Source: JAVBRA01 sp031548435 | GTDB lineage: Bacteria > Bacteroidota > Bacteroidia > Bacteroidales > Rikenellaceae | Direction: 5' to 3' | DNA length: 64,000 bases | Assembly (NCBI GenBank): GCA_031548435.1 | Contig: JAVBRA010000007.1 | Location: 1 to 64,000 of the forward strand | Shown here: positions 58,702 through 64,000 of the stretch, one piece after another | How the letters are laid out: each line of letters begins with the position of its first letter | How positions within the stretch are numbered: the stretch's first letter is position 1 | Position numbers and translations under genes: made by a program | The notes under the pieces: generated by a model | Databases searched by the model: none | The model's input: only the letters and a program-made list of their open reading frames with translations | What the model was told of the DNA's origin: nothing

Positions 58702-59106
58702 CTACTGCTTGTTTTTCAACAGATCGCGGATTTCGGCCAGCAGCTTTTCTTCGTTCGACGGCTCGGCCGGGGCGGCGGCAGCCTCGGCCTCCTTGCGCTT
58801 GAGGCCGTTCAGTCCCTTGACCATGGCAAAGATGGCAAACGAGATGATCAGGAAGTCGATGATCGTTTGCAGAAAAATACCATAGTTAATTGTAACAGGC
58901 GCCGTTTCGGCCGTTGCCTGGCGAATGACGAGCGTCAGTTCGGAGAAGTTGACACCACCGATCAGAAACCCGATCGGCGGCATAATCACATCCGACACCA
59001 ACGAACTGACAATCTTGCCGAAAGCCCCCCCGATGATGATACCCACTGCCATGTCGATGACGTTGCCGCGCATGGCGAAACTTTTGAATTCAGAAAAGAA
59101 TTTCAT
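58702..59106 (-). CDS. mscL: Large-conductance mechanosensitive channel
   Basis: 134-residue MscL with the N-terminal amphipathic helix and TM1 (FAMRGNVIDMAVGIIIGGAFGKIV) lining the pore, the periplasmic loop, TM2 (FLIISFAIFAMVKGLN) and the C-terminal helical bundle. It is the last-resort osmotic safety valve. The 190-base gap to the following DegQ-type gene contains no recognisable element. Confidence 0.96.
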   Translation of the reverse strand: MKFFSEFKSFAMRGNVIDMAVGIIIGGAFGKIVSSLVSDVIMPPIGFLIGGVNFSELTLVIRQATAETAPVTINYGIFLQTIIDFLIISFAIFAMVKGLNGLKRKEAEAAAAPAEPSNEEKLLAEIRDLLKNKQ

Positions 59107-59277
59107 GATGATCGTTTATTTAATTTGTATTGTTGTCATGCTATTTTTCGACTGCATCAAACTCACAGCAACTATCTGATTTCAATCTTTATAAACCATA
59201 AAATAGAAACTTTAGCAGAATCTATTGAGGCATAAAAATAATGATTATTGCCCGCAGATAAAAGTTTTCGTGTATTT

Positions 59278-59346
59278 TTTGTTTACAACATATTTTTTTT
59301 ATCTTTGTAATAGCCGCCTCCCCTGATTGAGGGGGGGGGGGGGGGG
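59278..59346 (+). promoter_or_regulatory. Promoter and poly-G tract in the leader of the C10 protease gene
   Basis: TTTG (59278-59281) and TATCTTTG (59300-59307) are 18 bases apart. Sixteen consecutive G follow at 59331-59346, within the predicted 5' leader and about 28 bases before the ATG. The rest of the 268-base gap (59107-59374) is A/T-rich without other signals. Confidence 0.65.
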
Positions 59347-59374
59347 ATTGTATTTACCCTTAAATTTCAAGTTT

Positions 59375-60991
59375 ATGAACAAAAAACTTTTTAAGACCTT
59401 CATCTCTCGCCGCACGGCATTCACACTTGCAATTGCAGCGTTTTGCATTGCAGGTTGCACCAAAGACGACTTAATTTCCACTGCGAACCAACCCAAGCCC
59501 GTGGCAATACTGTCGGAAGTCGAGGCAAAGGTACTCTCGTTCATGGGCGAAACGAAGATAGCCCCCGAAATCGCCATCGAGAACGCCCTCGAAGCAGCCA
59601 GTTTCATGTTCGACGACGAGGTCTCCACCCGCGGCGCCGGCATCAGCCGCAGCGTCGGCAATATGCGCGCGCTCGTCTACCATAACGACCCGCTCACAAA
59701 GAGCGACGGTTCGTCGGTCGCTATCCCCGACACGTTGGCCTACATCATCAATTTCGACGACGAGATGGGTTTTGCCGTGATCTCGGCCGACAAGCGCATT
59801 CCCGACCCGATTCTCGCCTATGCGGGCAGCGGCAGCCTCGAACAGGAGATCGACAACCCCGGAATGGCCATCTTCTTCGCCGGGCTTGAAAACTACGCCA
59901 CCCAGGCCATTGCCGCCGCCGAATGGCTGAAAGACTCGCTTGCTCAGCAGGTCAATGAAAAACTGGCTGAATTGAACACCACGGCCCCCATGACCAGGGT
60001 GGACTACTACGGCACCGAATACGAAGACTGTCCGGGACGATGGGAAATGATAGCACAGAAAACGCCCATGCTCCCTGTTCAATGGTTCCAACAATATCCT
60101 TTCAATCTAAACGTTATGAATAGAAATGGGAGCACAAAAGCTCCCGCCGGATGTGTCGCCGTGGCAACAGCCCACATCATGGTTTACTGGTGTTGGCCGC
60201 AGACCATAGGGCATAAAGAAAAGGCCTACTCTTTTTACTGGAATGAACTGTCGAGATATACCGGATCTTTTGACGCCTGGAAAGACAATCAACAGAAATG
60301 GGCTGGTGCAATCGGAAACTACCCGTGCCCTGATTATGTAACGCAAAATGCCCAACTTCTAATGGAGGTTATCGGGGCAAAAGTCGGAATGGAATACCAC
60401 GATAATGGTTCGGGGGCCAACTCCAACGATGCCATACAACTTCTGAAGAATTACGGTTATAGTTGTTCTGTCACTACTTTACCATCCGGAATAATCACCA
60501 GCCGCGCTCCTTATGACTACACTCAACTCGTCAATTCGCTCAATGCCGGGTGTCCGGTTTATACGACCGGTTACGCAAAGAAAAAAACGATCCTCGGTAT
60601 TTTTAACGAATTCTCGGAAGGCCATGCGTGGGTAATCGACGGCTATGCTCAAAGGAGACAAAAAGTTGACCGTTATCGTCTGGTCTTCGACCGCTTTACC
60701 GGAAATATCGTAGAAAGAACCCATGTCGGCACTACTTACAACAACGTAAGCCTGTTCCATAACATTTGGGGGAATAGAGACCAGACTAACGGCTATTTTC
60801 TGGCAAAATGTTTTAACGCCAATCTCACCCCCGAGGAATTGTTGCCGTATGTATATGTCTACGACCCGGGTTATGAGGCGCCCCCTACGCGTCCATTGCC
60901 GAACGACATCGCAACAAGAAGCGACGAAGAAGGGCAATTCGGGAACTACCAATTCAACAACGATTTTGTTTACATGTTAAGAAAACAATAA
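59375..60991 (+). CDS. C10-family (streptopain/SpeB-like) cysteine protease lipoprotein
   Basis: 538-residue lipoprotein with a lipobox IAGC (Cys28). An N-terminal propeptide-like part (about 35-220) resembles the Spi/pro-SpeB inhibitory domain. The C10 catalytic domain follows: Cys260 in KAPAGCVAVATAH, His417 in GHAWVIDGY, and the Trp-Gly segment HNIWGNRDQTNGYF. Members are secreted papain-fold proteases of streptococci and Bacteroides, made as zymogens. The start codon is chosen at the signal peptide. Base composition is more A/T-rich than the core genes around it. Confidence 0.87.
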   Translation: MNKKLFKTFISRRTAFTLAIAAFCIAGCTKDDLISTANQPKPVAILSEVEAKVLSFMGETKIAPEIAIENALEAASFMFDDEVSTRGAGISRSVGNMRALVYHNDPLTKSDGSSVAIPDTLAYIINFDDEMGFAVISADKRIPDPILAYAGSGSLEQEIDNPGMAIFFAGLENYATQAIAAAEWLKDSLAQQVNEKLAELNTTAPMTRVDYYGTEYEDCPGRWEMIAQKTPMLPVQWFQQYPFNLNVMNRNGSTKAPAGCVAVATAHIMVYWCWPQTIGHKEKAYSFYWNELSRYTGSFDAWKDNQQKWAGAIGNYPCPDYVTQNAQLLMEVIGAKVGMEYHDNGSGANSNDAIQLLKNYGYSCSVTTLPSGIITSRAPYDYTQLVNSLNAGCPVYTTGYAKKKTILGIFNEFSEGHAWVIDGYAQRRQKVDRYRLVFDRFTGNIVERTHVGTTYNNVSLFHNIWGNRDQTNGYFLAKCFNANLTPEELLPYVYVYDPGYEAPPTRPLPNDIATRSDEEGQFGNYQFNNDFVYMLRKQ

Positions 60992-61002
60992 TGTTTACAG
61001 AC

Positions 61003-61776
61003 ATGAAAAAAGCAGCTTTCAACTTCTCCGTACTATTCGGAGTATTATCGGTTCTTGCCGGTTGCCGCAGTGAACTTCCGGGCCCTTTACCACCGAGACT
61101 TGGGAACTCCTACATCTGGTGTTTTATAGAATGCGATGAAATCATCGTATACAGCAGGCCGTTTTATATCGAGGAGAAACATGGACAGAAACACATCTAT
61201 TACAGGGAAAAAAGCGAGGAAACCCTTTCGATCGCAAATGGGACGGCAATAGCTGTAATGCTTGTAGGCAACAACTTTATTTTTTCCAAGGACAAAGAAT
61301 TCCAAGAATACGTAACCCAAATGGGCGACACCTTGTTCAACTACAAAAAAGCCCTGAAAGAGGGGTATGGCAACGATTCGCCCTATGCCATTACAAAGAC
61401 GCTGGAAACGGTCGCCGTTACCTGCGACAAGGAGTACAATGCAACCTATCCGGCAGGGAGCAACCTAAACAACCTGCTTTCCGTTTGTATAAACGATTAC
61501 CAGAGCTTTGTCAAAAATGGCTACCAGCTTTACAACGGCGAAGATGCCTATAAAATGGAAGTCGCCATGGCTTTCGACGGTATCTATCGGAAATTTGCGA
61601 TGGAGGAGACGGATTTCTCTCTTTATCCGTTCATGAACCCTTATATGTTTATCCTTTTAGAGCAGGCTCCCGAGCAAACCGATACCTACTCCTTCACGGT
61701 AACGGTCAAGCTCACCGACGGCCGCACGCTGACCGCCACCGCCGACCCCATCACGATCGAGGGCGAAGCGCAATAA
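61003..61776 (+). CDS. Lipoprotein of unknown function beside the C10 protease
   Basis: 257-residue lipoprotein (lipobox LAGC, Cys21) starting 12 bases after the first in-frame ATG, which overlaps the protease stop. It is beta-rich and ends in a Thr-rich strand pattern (YSFTVTVKLTDGRTLTATA). No catalytic motif is seen and the family is not recognised. Tight linkage suggests a functional pair: C10 proteases are often encoded with dedicated inhibitor proteins, so inhibition or surface co-assembly is a hypothesis only. Confidence 0.75.
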   Translation: MKKAAFNFSVLFGVLSVLAGCRSELPGPLPPRLGNSYIWCFIECDEIIVYSRPFYIEEKHGQKHIYYREKSEETLSIANGTAIAVMLVGNNFIFSKDKEFQEYVTQMGDTLFNYKKALKEGYGNDSPYAITKTLETVAVTCDKEYNATYPAGSNLNNLLSVCINDYQSFVKNGYQLYNGEDAYKMEVAMAFDGIYRKFAMEETDFSLYPFMNPYMFILLEQAPEQTDTYSFTVTVKLTDGRTLTATADPITIEGEAQ

Positions 61777-61792
61777 CAGCCCTAATGAAATT

Positions 61793-61812
61793 CCCCGCCG
61801 CAAGCGGCGGGG
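61793..61812 (+). terminator. Hairpin after the protease-lipoprotein pair
   Basis: CCCCGCCGC/GCGGCGGGG with a two-base loop; only a weak T tail. Confidence 0.5.
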
Positions 61813-61836
61813 AGTTTAACCCTTTGAGATTAAAAG

Positions 61837-61880
61837 CACCCGGCCGGAGGATGAATACTCTCTCCGACCGGGTGTTTTTA
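61837..61880 (+). terminator. Rho-independent terminator after the protease-lipoprotein pair
   Basis: CACCCGG/CCGGGTG stem with a second pairing block inside (CGGAG/CTCCG), followed by TTTTT. Confidence 0.8.
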
Positions 61881-61921
61881 CTCCCCATCCGGGCCTCCCG
61901 CTCGATTCCGATACTACGGCA

Positions 61922-61953
61922 CAAAAAACAGGAGGCCCCAGAGAGACCTCCTG
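61922..61953 (-). terminator. Terminator of the rpsU-xerC-hpf group
   Basis: On the minus strand CAGGAGG/CCTCCTG with a run of six T. Confidence 0.75.
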
Positions 61954-61971
61954 CCCACAGCCTCTGCGGGC

Positions 61972-62265
61972 TTATTTGTGCTTGTCCTTTTCTTTGCCGA
62001 TCTGCACCTTCAGGGCGTCGACACACTCGTCGACCGCTTCCTCAAACGTGTGGCACTGGCGCTCGGCCACCAGCGTGGTGTGGGGCACCTCCAGCTTAAT
62101 GACGGCGATTTTGTTGCCCAGATCGTGGTTCTTGTCCAAACGGAGCGTCACCTCGGCAAGGATCACGGGCTCTACGAATTTTTCGAGTTTCACCAGTTTT
62201 TGTTCGATAAAACTGGTCAGTTTAGCGTCCGCATCGAACTTGACGGACTGGATTCTAATGTTCAT
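61972..62265 (-). CDS. hpf: Ribosome hibernation promoting factor (HPF/RaiA family, short)
   Basis: 97-residue protein of the short HPF class. It has the beta-alpha-beta-beta-beta-alpha core with the starting MNIRIQSVKFDADAKLTSF, the central KIAVIKLEVP and the C-terminal helix FEEAVDECVDALKVQI. It binds the 30S decoding region and promotes 100S dimers in stationary phase. The second in-frame ATG is preferred; the upstream one adds two residues. Follows xerC after 12 bases. Confidence 0.92.
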   Translation of the reverse strand: MNIRIQSVKFDADAKLTSFIEQKLVKLEKFVEPVILAEVTLRLDKNHDLGNKIAVIKLEVPHTTLVAERQCHTFEEAVDECVDALKVQIGKEKDKHK

Positions 62266-62277
62266 AATCAATCCTCC

Positions 62278-63174
62278 TCATTGTTTTTTAGCCCTGGGGT
62301 GGGCCTTCCGGTAAACATCCTTCAGGGTGTCGATCGAGTTGTGCGTATACGCCTGCGTGGTGGCGAGCGACGAGTGGCCAAGCAGTTCCTTTATCTCGCG
62401 TATGTCCATCCCGTTGCTCAGCAGATGGGTCGCGAACGAATGCCTCAACACGTGGGGCGAGCGTTTTCCCTGTACTCCGGCCAACTGCAACACCCGCTTC
62501 ACCACCGACGAAATATACGCCCGGGTCAACGGACTCCCTTTCTCCGATAAAAATAGGTAATTTCCGTTATTAAAACAAATACCTTGCCGTTCGCGTTCGC
62601 CCATGTACAATTTTATTTTTTTTGCCACCGGGCCCAGCAACGGAACAACCCGCTGCTTGTCGCCCTTGCCCGTCACGACAATGGTGCGCGCGGCGAAATC
62701 GACGGCTTCGGCCGGCAACAGGCGCAACTCCTCAAGCCTGATCCCGGTCGAGTAAAACAACAGCACGATCAGGTTTTCGGTCTGCCGTACAAAATCGTCC
62801 GGCACATCGTCCATCGACTGCACCGCCCTCACCAGCTTCGACTGGTCGACATAGGTCGGCAGACGGCTGGGCTGCCGCAGCGACTGGATGTTCAGCAGCG
62901 GCGACTTGCGCACCACCCCCTTGCGTTTAAGGAAGTTATAATACGACCGCAACGCCGACAGTTTCCGGTTGATGGAACTCTGATTGGTCTTTTTCCCCAT
63001 CAGCTCCATCATCCATTCCGAAACATCGTCGCGGGTAACGACCGCCGGGTCGAAATCGACCGGATCGGCCCCGCAAAAAAGCAAAAACTGACGGATGTCC
63101 GTTTCATACGAACGCACCGTCAGTTTCGAGTATCTTTTTTCGGTCAGAAGATATTGAAGAAACGCCTCCACCAT
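62278..63174 (-). CDS. xerC: Tyrosine recombinase XerC-like
   Basis: 298-residue site-specific recombinase. The N-terminal SAM-like DNA-binding domain is followed by the catalytic domain with Arg in TGIRLEELRLL, Lys in GKGDKQR, HVLRHSFATHLL, GHSSLATTQAYTH and the nucleophile Tyr. XerC/D resolve chromosome dimers at dif with FtsK, which is also in this window. The start at MVEAFLQYLL follows a GGATGAT ribosome-site-like run; a start nine codons earlier is possible. No attachment site or integrase-type cargo is nearby, so this is the housekeeping recombinase. Confidence 0.93.
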   Translation of the reverse strand: MVEAFLQYLLTEKRYSKLTVRSYETDIRQFLLFCGADPVDFDPAVVTRDDVSEWMMELMGKKTNQSSINRKLSALRSYYNFLKRKGVVRKSPLLNIQSLRQPSRLPTYVDQSKLVRAVQSMDDVPDDFVRQTENLIVLLFYSTGIRLEELRLLPAEAVDFAARTIVVTGKGDKQRVVPLLGPVAKKIKLYMGERERQGICFNNGNYLFLSEKGSPLTRAYISSVVKRVLQLAGVQGKRSPHVLRHSFATHLLSNGMDIREIKELLGHSSLATTQAYTHNSIDTLKDVYRKAHPRAKKQ

Positions 63175-63236
63175 ATCATCCTCGGTTGCGGGGAGATACA
63201 CCCCGGTTCACACAAAATTTCCGCAACGGGCAGGGA

Positions 63237-63434
63237 CTAACCCAGCTCTTCCGTACGCTGCAACTGCTTCACGTAGATGGCGTGACGCTTCTGCTCGCGG
63301 TTCAGGATCGAAGGTTTGGTGAAGTACTGCCTGCGGCGGAGTTCCTTCAACACACCCGTTTTTTCGTATTTGCGTTTGAATTTCTTGAGAGCCCTCTCGA
63401 TGTTTTCGCCCTCTTTGATCGGCATGATAATCAT
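63237..63434 (-). CDS. rpsU: Ribosomal protein bS21
   Basis: 65-residue basic protein with MPIKEGENIERALKKFKRKYE, then RRRQYFTKPS, the complete bS21 pattern. It joins the 30S subunit late and aids mRNA binding. First gene of the group with xerC and hpf on the same strand, downstream of the helix-hairpin-helix gene. The 190-base gap upstream has a GGCCGC/GCGGCC hairpin (63545-63564) and, on the minus strand, TAACTTCG (63581-63588), a near match to a -7 element. Confidence 0.95.
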   Translation of the reverse strand: MIIMPIKEGENIERALKKFKRKYEKTGVLKELRRRQYFTKPSILNREQKRHAIYVKQLQRTEELG

Positions 63435-63624
63435 ATCGTTGTGTTGTTTTAAAAGTTTTTGTTATGGGGCATCCCTCGCGGAGCCTCTTTTACTTTGCCG
63501 TGCCTGTGTTGCTGGTAAATGGCGTAACCTCCCTTCAATTATGGGCCGCAGCACGGAGCGGCCATTGTTTACAGAGGGCGAAGTTACGTCTTATTTATCT
63601 AAAAACCAACAAGGGGCGTTAATT

Positions 63625-64000
63625 TTATTTCCCCGTCAGCAAGGCCGTGTCAATTGCGATGTAGGGGCGCAGTCGATTGAACATATAGTCGTTCACCACG
63701 TAGCTGCGTTTGAAGTCGTCCGGACGGCGGAACACGGCCCCGGCCTTGCGGTAGTTATCGATAACGGCGGCTTGTTTGGAAGAGAATCCCAGCAGCTGCA
63801 GCTGTTCCACGGAGACCGTATTCGGGTCGAACATGAACAGCGGATCAGCCTTAACCTCATGCCCGAGCGTATCGACCTGCACCTTGTCCGGCGCTGTGTT
63901 CTGCGCTGTGGAAGCGGCCGTTCCGGCCCCGACCGCCGGGATCGCCACCCATGGGCGCAGACGGCGGTACATCGTGTCGCTGAGCACATAACAACGGCGA
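63625..64000 (-). CDS. Helix-hairpin-helix (ComEA-like) protein, 3' part
   Basis: The frame is open to the window edge, so the gene is partial: 124 or more codons are visible and the start lies outside. It contains two related helix-hairpin-helix units, one ending YRRLRPWVAIP and one ending FNRLRPYIAID, each with a preceding YVLSD or YVVND strand, in the ComEA style. An Ala-rich linker lies between. Such proteins bind DNA non-specifically and may act in DNA uptake or the periplasm; a full reading needs the upstream sequence. Confidence 0.8.
   Translation of the reverse strand, partial: RRCYVLSDTMYRRLRPWVAIPAVGAGTAASTAQNTAPDKVQVDTLGHEVKADPLFMFDPNTVSVEQLQLLGFSSKQAAVIDNYRKAGAVFRRPDDFKRSYVVNDYMFNRLRPYIAIDTALLTGK

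Noticed and set aside
62278..63174. Integrase marking a mobile element or prophage
   Set aside because: Gene order with rpsU and hpf and the sequence itself fit the housekeeping XerC; no attachment repeats, phage genes or tRNA target nearby.
1..64000. tRNA, rRNA or CRISPR loci
   Set aside because: No tRNA-type TTCGA arm with flanking acceptor stem, no rRNA segments and no regularly spaced direct repeats were seen in the intergenic sequence.

Overview
The window looks like a chromosomal segment of a GC-rich member of the Bacteroidetes (order Bacteroidales; Alistipes or another Rikenellaceae is my best guess, an inference). The evidence is Bacteroidetes-type TAnnTTTG -7 promoter elements in front of many genes, a short primary sigma factor, fused SecDF, a single-chain PurL, DUF1573 and fimbrillin-type lipoproteins, a Tgt without zinc cysteines, and menaquinone synthesis by the futalosine route (mqnB-mqnD). 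Most of the window is housekeeping core genome. I found no tRNA or rRNA genes, CRISPR array, transposase or prophage.

Layout. 0.1-4.6 kb, minus strand: purA, a tiny signal-peptide ORF, a Fur/PerR-family regulator with a PerR-box-like site in its promoter, tilS, and murB. 4.7-6.4 kb: an outer-membrane protein and a rubrerythrin. 6.6-9.6 kb: secDF. 9.8-13.8 kb: an MscS-like channel, an inositol-phosphatase-family enzyme, a lipid A-type acyltransferase and a glycosyltransferase, partly overlapping. 14.2-21.9 kb, minus strand: purL-murI-ftsK-lolA, almost without gaps. 22-25.7 kb: a membrane LTA-synthase-like phosphotransferase enclosed by long inverted repeats, then a nucleoside phosphorylase. 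26-35 kb: dnaN, an exonuclease, a LysM/binding protein, a RelA/SpoT homolog, a DUF454 protein, mqnB, mqnD and a phosphoesterase. 35.4-40.5 kb: rlmB, ftsE, a DUF1573 protein and the NfnAB-like pair. 40.7 kb: a strong candidate small RNA.

41.5-45.6 kb is a fimbria-type surface locus (OmpA/DUF3575 protein, DUF5119-like lipoprotein, fimbrillin). 45.8-52.2 kb is the most interesting region: eight overlapping or touching genes. They encode a polytopic GT-C-like membrane protein, a WecE-type sugar aminotransferase, a four-helix SMR/ArnE-like transporter, a short GT2 glycosyltransferase, an SDR reductase, a GNAT acyltransferase, an acyl carrier protein and a KAS III-like ketosynthase. Together they look like an Arn-type route (nucleotide amino sugar, lipid carrier, flipping, transfer outside) with its own acyl-ACP supply for N-acylating the sugar.

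52.5-59.1 kb returns to core genes (TIM-barrel isomerase-like protein, tgt, LptF/YjgP-family permease, rpoD, DegP/DegQ-type protease, mscL). 59.3-61.8 kb is a more AT-rich pair, a C10-family (streptopain-like) lipoprotein protease and a companion lipoprotein, with a 16-G tract between promoter and start codon. The window ends with rpsU-xerC-hpf and the 3' part of a helix-hairpin-helix protein, all on the minus strand. Two dispersed-repeat families and a GTCATTCTGA-bounded element sit in intergenic DNA.
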